Part shown: positions 48,601 to 60,965 of the stretch, in pieces
Layout: the number at the start of each line of letters is the position of its first letter
Position numbering within the stretch: position 1 is the first letter of the stretch
Source: Zerene cesonia
Taxonomy: Eukaryota; Arthropoda; Insecta; Lepidoptera; Pieridae
Assembly: GCF_012273895.1 (NCBI RefSeq)
Contig: NC_052122.1
Coordinates: 1,302,001 to 1,366,000, forward strand
DNA: 64,000 bases
Direction: 5' to 3'
Program-made: the position numbers and the translations under genes
The notes under the pieces: model-generated
Databases searched by the model: none
What the model saw: only the letters and a program-made list of their open reading frames with translations
What the model was told of the DNA's origin: nothing

Positions 48601-50519
48601 TCGTACCTCCATATAATTATAAGTTATACAAACTTTTGTTTCAGTTATGATACGACGTAAATCAAACGGCATTCCCTAAATAATATTATGATCAACACAA
48701 GCTTCTAACTTGTATATGCTCGAAATATGATACAGGGAGTACCTAATATAAACTGACAGTTCCGCATTACCAATACCGGGGCTCTATGACAGCACTCTAT
48801 GACACAAAGATATCAACATATTTGTGTGTAGTACGGCTGGTGTAACGTGGTTACGCCCAATATCGGATACATGCCGAAGAGCTTGAAAAATTGATAACGA
48901 ATTTACCTGGATTGACGGACGTTTGAAAGCAGCGCGTTCAAAATTTTTTAGTTTTTTTTTTAATTTTTGTCTGAAATAGTCCACTTGATTTTCACTGTTT
49001 GAACAATTTATATATCACATACAACATGAATCCCAGACTCCTAATATAGCTTTCGCTGTGTTTCAGGAGACTGTGTCTTACAGTACATAAAAGTTCAATT
49101 TAAGACACAATAGAATAAAATTGCTGCTTCATACATATGAAATTTAAATTCCATAATTTAAGCCATATATTCAAAAGTTTGTATACAATTCAAGATCTTT
49201 ATTAAAACTATCATTATTTGAACAAGATTATCATGCAGATATGCTTAAAAGATTTTAATCTTGTGGATTAATGAATTTTGAATGACGACATCTGCCTGCT
49301 GTTACTCAACCACGGACAGTACGGCAATTGTATTGGAGTTTTAATTTGAAGATTTTGAGGTTAAACAATTTAACTTTAGTAAACCTTCGGAAATTTCCGA
49401 GAAGAGAAGTTTTAGATTAAACTTGCAGCTAATAAGTTTATGTGCTATTACATGCAAGCAAATCTAATTAATATTACTAACCTATGTATTTAGAAAGTGG
49501 CATTCAAGTAATTACATTCCTTCAATAACTAGTATTAGTTATAATTTGTAGGCTGACCCGCAGTAGCTCAAGAATTCAACCCATACATTCCTTTTATATT
49601 ATAGAGAAAAGATTATAGGAGCTTAGTATGTGTATATTCTCGGCATACTATAAGCAAATAATGATTTTGTCCTGACGTTATTAATAATATATCATAATTA
49701 AGATGAACAAATAACTGGAAAAAACCCTCATTAGGCCGATGTTTTTATGGGTATGAGTTTTACACGTGTAGGATGTAGACATGTTACACGTTTATGAGAT
49801 AATGTATTAATTCATTTCATGATTATATGTATTTATTTATACATTACATTCTCATTATTTTCTGTTGAGGTATATGAGTGTTGTTTAATTGTGTCGTAAA
49901 ATATAGACAAAATTTATCAAGAGAAACAGTATTTTTGTAGATTAATTATTAATAAAGATTCTAAATAAAATTAATTATTTATATTTTATTAATACGATTG
50001 TATCAGTCGCTTGACCTAGCTTATTCGGACCCAAGATAGCTGCGCTGCTTACAGCTATACCGGTACAATATATATTTTTTGAAGTGAAACTTCTTTAGAA
50101 TCGTTGTGATTTCAAACCTGATGCAACGGAAAAATGACAGGTAAGAGATACAAATACAAAAATGTGTAGAATGAAGCCGGCAAAGAATGAGACAGAAATA
50201 TACATACTATTTTATTCATTCTTTTGTCGATTTACTGAAGTTTCACTTCTATCATGTGTGAATCGCACACACACCTTTTTTTATTTTTAACACATATTGG
50301 TCTTGAATATTAAATTGCGCAGTTAAATAAGACTTAGTAAAAGGCACGATTTTATAATCATAATTATAATCATATAAAACGAATGTACTTCGGAACCGCG
50401 AATCGCTCTGCACGTATTGGTCTTGAATATCAAATGAATTACTAATCTGAATGAGAATTAGTAAGAGGCACAGATTAATAATACTGTATTATGTGTTGTA
50501 CGCTAAGATGTATGTATAT
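48601..50519. other. Intergenic or intronic, nothing recognised
   Basis: AT-rich DNA. The phrase TATTGGTCTTGAATAT recurs (about 50296 and 50417), each followed within 60 bases by TTAGTAA/TTAGTAAGAGGCAC, a short diverged direct duplication. Confidence 0.35.
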
Positions 50520-50921
50520 ACTGAGTAACTGCGATCTTTGCGGGGCGAGCGCCGACGCCGATCGCGGCTAACGAAGGGTGAGGGCAGACGCGTCTGTGTG
50601 AATCTGAAGATATTCTGGCAAGATTCGTATAGCGGGTTATAGTTGATTTTGATGATTACTCTTAAAATTCTATAAAACTAGTTTTTGGCAGAATTTCCCT
50701 TCTTGCGTTGGAATATTTTATTGTTAGATGATGGAAGGGATGAGTTTTCTCAACGCATTGCCGTTACTAATCCTCTTGGATTGATCACGATAAAGAAATG
50801 GACTAATAAGGGTGGGGCCGGCTACTATTTGATGGCGATATTCTCTGAAAGTGGAACTGACACGATTCAATCCGAAGCGTGCTCGACTACCACATCAAAA
50901 AGCAACCAACCAACTACATAA
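50520..50921 (+). other. CpG patch followed by a 78-codon open frame, unidentified
   Basis: 50538-50600 is CpG-rich (GCGGGGCGAGCGCCGACGCC). From 50685 to 50921 a plus-strand frame reads FPFLRWNILLLDDGRDEF, then KKWTNKGGAGYYLMAIFSES and ends KSNQPTT. It has no ATG at its start, but its composition is more protein-like than most frames here. It could be an exon, a fragment of a transposon ORF or a repeat; no splice sites decide. Confidence 0.2.
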
Positions 50922-52868
50922 TATACATGAAATAATGATCGATAGTATTATATCAAGTATGTAAACCCACAAGAAATTCATTCTGTTTATTATCGAATTA
51001 ATGTAGGACGAAATATTTATAAACATACATCATGTATATTTATAAATACTTAGACACATTTCTTTTATTATTTTACACGCGTGGCGGCGCCGACATCAAA
51101 GGCGTTTTTTGTGTAATTGTTAAACTGTTAAAATCAGACCATGTTATCCATACCTTGGATAACGTGGTCTGATTTTGACCGGCATTTCTATTAAAATTTA
51201 AAAAGGAGAATATTGGGACTAATTAAGTAGTATGGTCTCGCGAGTTTTTAATACATATAATAGGATAACATTTAAGAATATTTTTTGTTTTCTCTTCAAC
51301 ACTTTCGCGTTGACAAAAACAATATTTCTAACTCAAATTATATCTACTGACGTAACCGGTGTAACTCAACTTTTGGACATACAAAACTATAAATCTTGGA
51401 ATGCTATTAATAAAAGCTAGCTAGTATAATATAACTACAAAGAAATCTGAAAGAATTGTACTGTAAAATATAAATAATGAAAAATCGGTAATCGGTTTCA
51501 ACATGTAAGGAAACGGTATAATAGAAAACTAAAATTCTATGATAAAAGCCATAAAGTTCATAAAGACTCATCATCATCATCAGCTCATATTAATCCCGAA
51601 ATGATAATATGTAGTTAAATAAAAAATTCAATTTATTCATTTCACGCGAGGAGGTGCATTACGTTATTGCTCCTGTAGAATTAAAAAGTTTCGGTATTTA
51701 AAATCTGTTTTTTATTTTTTTATTTTAATATTGAATGTCATTCAATTAATTATTATTTTATTCATACAAATTCAAAACCATAATATACGGGAAGGTATCC
51801 GGTCATTAGGAGCCTTCCTAACGGGGACACAGATCCAACACACAGAGGCCCTTTAGAGAGAGTTTTAATGTGTTGTGGGAAACTAATGGGTAGACGTATT
51901 TTATGAGTTTCAAATACATTTTTAGATGTCGATACTAGCAGAATATACAACCATCACTACAATAATAAAATAGTAAAAGCTTCGTAGTCAAATTCAGTCT
52001 CTTATCTAACTGCTAATACATATATGTATATTTCTCAACACGCTGTGTCGAGACATTGTATTAAAATGTGAACAGTTTGTATACAAAAGAGACTTACTTA
52101 TTTTATTCAAAACCCGTATTACGTTTGTGTTCGATACAAACTTTTCTTTATTACGATATTTCGGCGTGTATTCTCGATCTGTTCATAATACCTAGTATCG
52201 AAAATTCTATCTGCGTGATTTATTTTATTTACACGTGCGTCATATCTTCTTTTGTCTATCTGGTCTTGAATGTATGGAGCATTTGCATGATTATTAACTT
52301 GGAGTTTTTGTGAAATGCAAAGATTTTCACCGATATACGAAATACCAAACATTTTTCATTCTCCGTTATTCTAGTAAGTGATGAATGCATGCATCAATTA
52401 ATCATAGACTCTATAATTGAGATTTCCTTTGTCTCGGGTATCTGGGATGCATTACATTCTCACTAATGCACTGTCATCTGAAAGACTCATCCATTTTATT
52501 ATTGACAACAGCTGAAATAAAGATTTACATTTGTTAGAAAAATATTGAAGTATTTTTTTACTATTTTAGTAACGCCCCTTGAGTATAGGTAAATATAATT
52601 ATGAGCTAGATGTAATTTATTTTGGATACGATACTTGTTTACAAAAGTAAATTTATTTGCATGTTTCTGGTAGCGAAATAAAATAAAATAAATGTGTTTA
52701 AATACATTTAATTTTAATACCTTAATTTTATTCCTTCAACGCACAAAGGTCAATCGTGAACTCAATAGATGCAAAGTCTTTGAATTTTAGAATTTAACGC
52801 AAATTAACTTTTAAAACTTATTTTGTTACTATTGGTACTATTAATTGAACTTATTATGTAAATAATAA
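50922..52868. other. Intergenic or intronic; one hairpin
   Basis: AT-rich DNA with a CAT repeat at 51569-51580. The frames at 52068-52352 overlap on both strands and are not supported. Confidence 0.4.
51130..51176. repeat. 21-bp hairpin, one T/G mismatch
   Basis: Left arm 51130-51150 (begins AAAATCAGACCA), loop TACCT, right arm 51156-51176. The single mismatch would be a G-U pair in plus-strand RNA. Confidence 0.9.
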
Positions 52869-53028
52869 TCTATAATAATATTATAAAGCTGAAGAGTTTG
52901 TTTGAACGCACTAATCTCAGGAACTATTGGTCCGATTTGAAAAATTATTTCAGTTTTATATAGCCCATTAATCGAGGAAGGCTATAGGCTATATATGTAC
53001 CATGGGCAAAGTCGGTTCGGACCACTAG
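52869..53028 (+). mobile_element. Non-autonomous Helitron, family IV
   Basis: Begins TCTATAATAATATTATAAAG, continues GCTGAAGAGTTTGTTTGAAC and CTCAGGAACTATTGGTCCGA, and ends TCGGTTCGGACCA-CTAG followed by T. A truncated relative in reverse orientation is at 41283-41415. No coding capacity. Confidence 0.65.
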
Positions 53029-54134
53029 TAATATGTATATATAATGCGCATTAATTATTATTTTATTTCTCCAATTTCTTCTGTTTGTTTATTAAAGATT
53101 TTATTTTACATCGTAAATTATGTTCTAAGAATACAGCTCAAAATCATTTGTTTTTTATTCTACTTTATTTCCACCCTCGTGGTCAAAAGACAATTCCAAG
53201 AGGATAATATAAAATGTAACCTATATCTCGTAACCTATAGCCCCTTATCTATTTCCAGCGATTAAATCACAGCATAAAATCGCTCCGAAAGAAAGAAGAA
53301 ATAGAGGAACACACTGTCACATTTATATTATTAGCAAAGATACGCAAGACAAGACATGAACACAAATACGTTTTAGTACATATTAAAATCTTTGTTTTAT
53401 ATGATACGTTCCGAAGATAGTAACTGCGGTACGATGTCAATAAAGCTCCTATAGCCTACAAGTCATTTTATTTATAGGATCGCAAACGAAACGGACACAA
53501 ATAATAGGGTTAAATGGAACTCGATTCAATCCTTGATTTATTCTTATGAACCTCAGTATAATATCGAGTGAAAAATGAGCACTCCACAACACTTGTTGCT
53601 ATTCGCTTGTAATGGTGATGGTAATCAATATACAAATAAAAGAATTTTCATGTGTATCGGTCGCGTTCCAATTCGATAGGCATTTTATTCAATAATGACG
53701 TGAAATCGACTCGACTTAGTAAAATAGCTACTTCAATCACTTCGATTAGCATTTTGTTGAACGTGGAGTGTATTTACATTAGGTTATTTTTGTTATGTGC
53801 CGACCCGTCGCGTCGACATACGCGTAAAAATGAAAATATTTTTAAATCAATCGGATCAGTAGATGAATATGTTTATTCATTCATTTAATCTCTAATTAAC
53901 TCTTGGTCACACCTACCAGTGAACTGATCTAGTTGAAGTTTGGTACAAAAGCTGGGTTGGAACCTGAAAAAGCATGAGATAGTTTTTATACCGGAATCCT
54001 ACGCAAACGCAGCTATATAGCTAATTGTTTTATGTTGAAAGGGCTAAATAGAGAAGAATTTACTATATTGATATTTCTGTAAGAGATCTCGTTTATTCTA
54101 ATAATCTGTACACGATGTCTCATCGATTAGAGAC
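53029..54134. other. Intergenic; one possible Helitron scrap
   Basis: Near 53935-54030, GAGATAGTTTTTATACCGG and CTACGCAAACGCAGC-TATATAGCTAA echo Helitron bodies and ends but are too decayed to bound. Otherwise AT-rich. Confidence 0.35.
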
Positions 54135-54440
54135 AAATTAACTGCTGGGACACAGGCCTCCTATGAGGGTTCAGGCCATAATCCACCACGCTGGCCAAGT
54201 GCGGGTTGGCAGATGTCACATGTCGTCGAACTTTTGATTCATCGTGAGGAAACCGGCATGTCCAACATGCCGGTTTCCTCACGATGTTTTCCTTCACCGT
54301 TTTAAGCAATGGTGATGTTATCCACATGTGCATATAAATTGAAAAATCAATTTATTTCCTGCACGCTCGCCCGGTCTCGAACCCCGACTTATCGATTTTT
54401 GAAGTCCGAGGTCCTCACCACTGAGCCACCACTGCTTATT
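54135..54440 (-). repeat. tRNA-derived lepidopteran SINE
   Basis: The minus strand begins with a tRNA-like head: box A TGGCTCAGTGGTGAGGAC (complement 54411-54428) and box B GGTTCGAGACC (complement 54373-54383). It then runs through ACGGTGAAGGAAAACATCG and CCAGCGTGGTGGATTATGG to GCCTGTGTCCCAGC at its 3' end. The pattern is an abundant moth/butterfly SINE I know from memory. A perfect 21-bp hairpin (54240-54286) interrupts the body, where I expect only its right arm. Confidence 0.65.
54240..54286. repeat. Perfect 21-bp hairpin inside the SINE
   Basis: Left arm 54240-54260 (CATCGTGAGGAAACC...), loop TCCAA, right arm 54266-54286 is the exact inverse. Confidence 0.95.
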
Positions 54441-56270
54441 TGGTGTTAGATACTAATTGTGATACTCAGACTACAATGCGTCTCTTACAATTAACGTTTT
54501 AAAGGCTAAATACATTGCTTCGAAACTCTAAAACTAACATTGTATAACGGATGTGAGAAGTTATTTTCGTTTTCAAGTATAGCAACAAAGGAGCACGGTT
54601 GATATTTCAAAAAACTGGCGCTTTAACATTTTTCAACCGATGACCAAACAATGGTTGAACTCTACTTGCCCTTTTCATCTCGTTGAATGAAACTCCTCTC
54701 TTTTCTAAAGTTCGAACATTGTATAGGCGCGAATCGATTCATTAGACCCAGCTTTGTAACTTTAAATATCTCGTCGCTAAATATAATTAAAGTTTTGGAA
54801 AAATACGAGAAAACAGTCTATTATTATTGCACCGTTATTCAAATAGTTATGGCTTAAACAAATATCTCTAATATAAATAATTTAAATAAATAATCGTAAC
54901 ATTATAAGTATTATTTAGGTTAGCGTTTTTCGTAGTAACAAGAAAATAAGAATGTCTCTAATTAAGAGCAGATTTTCACCTCGTAAACAGATCTACCAGT
55001 AATGACATGAGTCGTTTCCGGTGTAAAGATATACATCTTTACACCGGAAACGACTCACGCAACAATGAGTGACAAATAACTGTTAGATATTAAAAGCATA
55101 TGGCAAATATAATAAAATTTTCGGAGGAGAAATTAATAGTGTTTTCGTAACTATTTTGCACAAATTTTCTGTAACTTATTTGAATACACTAATGAACTTA
55201 TTATTTATTTTTTATTCTTGCTGCGCGTACTCTGTTTAAGATTTTAAAAGTTTTCAATAGAATTTTTTTTTGTTTTAGTAACAATATTATTTAAATTTTC
55301 TAAGCTTCGTTTATTACATCGATTTATATGATCATGAATCCTTTTATTAACGTCTAAGCTTGTATACATACTAGCTCAGCGACGGTCGACATTCGACCTC
55401 CTCATTCTAACGACTCTCGCCGTCGACCCACGGCTCGCATCGCCATAATACGTATATATAAGTATATATGGCTTTCGCATTACAATACAGATTTATCGAA
55501 TGCATGTGTCTAAATGGAACATAGTGTCATAGTGTCTGGAGAAGTTTAAAGAATTTTATCGGCATGCTTCTGATTCGAAATTTGATTTGTTGTATCCACA
55601 TTTTGTCACCAGACCAATTTCCTGAGATATTTATGAGTCCTATATTATCTTGAATTTTCGTGTAATTGAATCTACATATTGCTATCCATCGTCAGTATCA
55701 TATCACACTATGATTTATATTATAACGTATTTTGTCTGTAGACAGGTCAAACAAACACTAAATCGTTCGTGGATAATTTTATATTGCAATCGACGTCATA
55801 TTTAAAAAATATTTATTCACACACTATAACTCATGGTGACCTATTTTTAAACTTGCCGCAACTACTCGAAAGAATCGATCCCAAACAAAAACACCGTGCA
55901 CCATTGCTCAAAACACTGTATTAGTTAAATGAAACCATTTAACGTTATTTTATCCAATGTAGTTAAAAGCGTTTAAGCTACTCTTGCTTAATTTACACTA
56001 AGTAATATGGGAAGCGAGAAATTTGAGGTAATAACTCGGAACTTCAAAGGTGCTTTTTAACAGGTTAGTTAGGATTTATGTTTTTATGGGCATTAAAGTC
56101 TAGACTAGCAGCAGAAATATATTAATTAAGTAAATTAAGACTAAAAAAATTTAATTTAGAGTAAGCAGTTAATTTTATTCTGTTCAGCGTAAAAAGCGCT
56201 AAATGAGCACATTGTAAACAAAGTCATTGGTTTTACTGTCTGGAAAAAATTGTTTGTTAGAGTGAGGATC
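54441..56270. other. Intergenic or intronic; one hairpin, one CpG patch
   Basis: AT-rich DNA except 55377-55445, which has GCGACGGTCGACATTCG and CGCCGTCGACCCACGG. No gene is seen. Confidence 0.35.
55008..55057. repeat. Perfect 23-bp hairpin, 4-base loop
   Basis: Left arm 55008-55030 (TGAGTCGTTTCCGG...), loop ATAC, right arm 55035-55057. This is the longest perfect inverted repeat noticed in the window. Confidence 0.95.
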
Positions 56271-56345
56271 GCTCGATTCTGTCAATCGCCGGCAGCTGCC
56301 GCGGCACGGATGTTTTGCTCGCACGGCTCGTGAGGTGGTTCACAG
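56271..56345. promoter_or_regulatory. CpG-rich patch, candidate cis-element
   Basis: GCCGGCAGCTGCCGCGGCAC (with a CAGCTG E-box) and TCTGTCAATC lie in an AT-rich surrounding. A conserved regulatory element is possible, with no transcript evidence. Confidence 0.2.
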
Positions 56346-59300
56346 CCAACCTAACACTCGTTTGCTTTGATTCTCGTTAACCTATTTCAACACTAAAAGC
56401 TAACTTTGTGCTGCTCTTGTTCTTTTTTCGCCCATTTCTAACGTATATTGCCATTTTTTCAATAGAAATTTAATTAAATAAACTGACTGATCAAAATATT
56501 GCTGAAGGCACATTAGCGTCGCAGACTAATCATAAAATCTTGCTGATGTAGCTGTCGGTTTTTGGATTGTTCATTACGCAGAGTTTTTATATTGTAATAT
56601 TTGCTTTAGTAATAACCTCATGTTATAACTACTTGCGTTACGTGTATCTTCTGTCTCATATTTATCCATTGGTGTTGTTTCGCAATAAAAACTGATGTGA
56701 AATTATTCTCAATTGGATCAAATAATTAAATTTATCTCGAGAGTTGTTTAAAGACATTGCATAGTATGTAGTCTAAGTCCCAATAATATTTATTTAATGG
56801 AATCTGATATAAAGAGCTTTCTGAAAAATAACTACTAATTAAATATTGAATTAATTTCCATACATTTTATTTATTTTTTCTATAACGCGTATAATTTGAG
56901 GATAAATGGAATAATGGCCATCGAATAAAGTAAATTATTTTTTAACACAAAGATTTTGCGCGATATACAAATTTCTATAAAATCAAATTATAGCTTTTAT
57001 TCCCACAAAAGTAATTTAAATAATCACCCAAAAATAAAAACATTAAGTCAATTTAAAACAAAGTTACTAATTTACTTTACGTTATTAAAATCAGTTTTCT
57101 AGAGATGTAAGCTTATAACCTAGTCTAGATATACTACCGTAGAAATCCATTAGGGTAATGCTGTAGTGCCATTCGAGCAGTCGTACATAAGGCATAAGTA
57201 ATGCTTCATTAAAAAATCTTAAAGACCTTACTCCAGCTGATTATGCAAATATTAATTAATAAATTAATAAATTTCTTGTTATAAGTAATAACGTAATTAT
57301 CGTTATGTAGATATTCTATTAAATAACCTCTTGAAATATTTAGCATCGTTTATAAGATACGAAATTTTTTATTGAATATTATAATTTCATAAAGATTACT
57401 TTCTGTGTAGGATTTGTTGAACTGTAACAAAGTTATTCATTTTATTCTCTATTTTATTGTACAGATAAGAAATACATTTTTATACCTGATACGTATAATT
57501 TTATATTATACTTTTGATTCAATTTATTCATTTTAGTTTTGACGTTCTTCAGATCAAACAATATCCTAAGGATACAAACTGAATCCAGAATACACCGGAA
57601 ATTACAAACTGATGTAAAGTTGCCAAGCCAAGTTGTATATTTATTGAAATCGGGATTTGTTCATCTTATACATGAGGGATATAAAATATTAACTGGGTTG
57701 AAAATCTTTAAAATAAATGAATGATACAACCCATCAATAAAATATTGTAATAATTTATACTTTGATACAGACAAACAGAAACATGTGTTTTCATATACTC
57801 TACGTAACCTTATCAAAACACCTAATTAAGTCTAGGGAATTAAATCGTAAATTTTTAATAATGCTCGCAAAATTAAACGTCAAATAATAGGGGCAAAAAT
57901 AATATAAATCATTCAAAGTAACAAATTACTTGCCTTTGTCCAGTTTATACGCTGAAGCTTTACTGTTTTGTTGATGAGGATAAACATCCTTTGTAAAGCA
58001 AAATAGACTGGAAATTTGAACCGGATTTAGAGGTAACACATAAAATACGGCGAATATTTTGTTATAGCCGAAGCGATGTATTAACGGAAACTGAACGGAA
58101 TTGAAAGGTAAACCTAAAATAATTTCAACGCTGGTTTACCGATCTATCAAGTTAGATAAACTGGGAGATTTGCAAGTTAAATTCTCTATAAAAACTATTT
58201 TACTTGTGTATATGAATGTAAGGGTATCATTTAATTTCATTAAGTCTGTTTTTCGAAATATTGTAGATTTTAGAATTATCGACCTGAGCAGGTATGCTTA
58301 ACCCAAACAACATCTGCTTTGTTAGCCCTTCTCCTGTCTACTTCAAAGCGGCAAAAGATTAGCAAAGAGAAGACTTAATTAGATAAATTTTTATTTTAAA
58401 AAGAAATATTAAAGATATTATTCATAGGGCGTTGAAAATAGCCTTCATAACAGCAACAGCTGGGCATAATTTACAAATGAGGTTTCTTTTTGCTTGCTAT
58501 ATTTACAAAAGCTTTCATGTAAAATAGGTTTAAGTAATTATAACTTAATAAATTAATTCAAACCTAGCTAAGTTAGTATTAAATTATTAAGCTGCTTATA
58601 TATAATTTGTGTTAGCGAAAGTGTTTATCTATCATTTCTTAGAGTATGTATGAGATACATCCCTTGTTGTGTTGTGTGAATCGATCATGGAGATAAACAG
58701 AAATATGGCTACGACACACATGTTCAGATCATGATATATAGCCGGGGTGAATGACACAACAGTATTAGATAACTTTTGTATTAACACATAATCGATGTGT
58801 ATTTACAAAGGTACGGCCTATGATGCGATTAGTGTCTATCAACCGCTTTCTATATTAATAATTTTGTTTAGCTAGATTCCTTTGTAGATTAAACCATGTG
58901 AGATCGACCTTTCCCATCTGGTAACTAGCGGAGATTTATTTTAACATTTTTGAATACTAAACACGTTTGTCATTACTTCCTATCAGTACATGTTCATTAT
59001 ATTAATTTTAATGTGTATTATTTTATCTCCTTTGCATATAACGAGTTTTAACAGATAAATTAGATAGCGTAGAGAATTGCAGCTGTTTATAACGTTTAAT
59101 GTTTAGAATATATTGTGTATGTTGTTCTATGGTTGTTCTGAATGTCACACGATTTTTTAGTCCCCTTATATATAACTAATCTATGACATTTTCTTCGATT
59201 GAATTCTAGAATGGTAAAACACAATTTACATAATTAAATGGACCAGTTTTTTCTAGTTTACAGATAAATAATAATAAGATGTATTAGCAAATCCTAAATA

Positions 59301-60825
59301 CGCCAGAACAAACAAGGACCAAGAAAGAAAACGTACATAATACGTTTGTGCTAAAAAATTATAAAAAAAATATTGTATTTGCAACATAAACTGTAGATCA
59401 TAAAATCATGAAATCATCATAGTGATACTACTTTTACATATCGCGATTCGATATTTTGAAAGAGCTTTGTTCTGTATATAATGTGCCCACCAGTGCTCTT
59501 ATTTCACCATTTGACAGCGACAAACACACTTAATTCAAGATAAGTTTTATCTAGTATAGTATGGTTTTACTAACAAATGTGATAATATCTCTTCATTCTT
59601 CTATAAATCGAATCACGTGTGAGCTTGTGGGTGTGAAGTCGATAACTTGTATCTTTGAATCTTGATCGATTTTCTTTACTGGAACGTAGGTTATCCACTT
59701 TCTTTCTTCATATTGTATCAAATCACCGGTATTATTTTTATTAATATTCATGTTGCTTCGAAGTTTACACTTCTCAGATGATAATCAAGCTTTACAATTA
59801 TTACTAATTACTATTATTACAAATTATTACATTTGGAGAATATTACCTATCATATAACTTAGTGTGGGCATTGGCAAAAAACAAGTTTGTGTGTTCTACA
59901 ACAGCCCACATCACCATTCACCCGCATAAGACAAATAAACCAACCGACACAAAATCGGGAATCACAGACTAAAAATGTAGCAACATCATTCTATATTTAC
60001 AAGCTGTTTCTCACACAGGTTACAAAGATAAGGTACTATACGATGGTTTTTATTATTAACGCGCTATCATATTCAGGCAGGTTATTTGATAATATTTAAT
60101 GACTTTTCTTTTTACTATGGAAATGAAGCGGAGCGAGACAGCTAACTTGTTAGCTGCTAAGGTATATTCAGCAACTTGCTTATCATAAATGCGTTGGTTT
60201 ATGAAATACATTTATCGCATTTGCATAATGTTTTTCATTCATTGAATCCGCTTTCAAGAATTCAAGGAGATGCGCATCTATTTAATATACATTTTATAAC
60301 TTTTAACGTTTATAAGTTAAATTCTCCTTCTTCTTAACCCTCACAGATCAGTTTATCATTATCATTAATTTGCGAGGGAAGCAATGTTCGAAGAATAAGA
60401 CAAATAGACAGATATACTTTAATAAAAATTGTTAAGCAAACTGATATTAAAATCACCCACGTAAACACAAAAATACTATCTAAAAACAAATGTAAACGTC
60501 GGTGGACTAGGTTTATATTTGCTCCATACACGAAGTTTTGTGATATCTATTGGTCAATTTATATTATGTTATATAATTTTATTATATACACTAGATAGGA
60601 CAGAGTAACTCGCTGTTATATTGATTGGTCTACGGTCAATCTCACGCTCCATAGACTCCATCAAGGTGAGCTATGATCTTAGCTAACGGTCTTTAAATTA
60701 GATTATATTAGATATTTATTTATATTAGAAACAACAGTCTCATTTATACAATTTACTTTTGTGGCGGACTTTCAAAGCATCAAGTGAATATAGGTCATGT
60801 ACGAACATTTTTCTATGCCCAAAGT
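56346..60825. other. Long AT-rich stretch, nothing recognised
   Basis: Short frames (57539-57724, 58101-58301, 59887-60099 on +) have no supporting context. No repeat was recognised. Confidence 0.4.
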
Positions 60826-60965
60826 CAAAAAGCTGTATTTAGACAAAGTTTTAGATTTTTTGCTACGAAACGCTGAAACGATAGCCCGCTGAAGTTCTCA
60901 ATCAAGGGACACTTTTAAAAAGCAGTTGAAAGCTCATTTTTTGAAATTCAGAAACAGATGACATA
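60826..60965 (+). pseudogene. Possible decayed LINE reverse-transcriptase C-terminal scrap
   Basis: In one frame the sequence reads KLYLDKVLDFLLRNAETIAR, a stop, then SRDTFKKQLKAHFLKFRNR before another stop. The phrase -TFKKQLKAHFL resembles the end of non-LTR retrotransposon polymerases (S..F+++L+..LL). It is short and broken by stops; chance is possible. Confidence 0.25.

Noticed and set aside
53930..54030. Helitron copy
   Set aside because: Fragments of body sequence only, no termini.
55008..55057. miRNA precursor
   Set aside because: A perfect stem and 4-base loop are unlike insect pre-miRNAs, and I saw no match to well-known insect miRNA seeds anywhere in the window.
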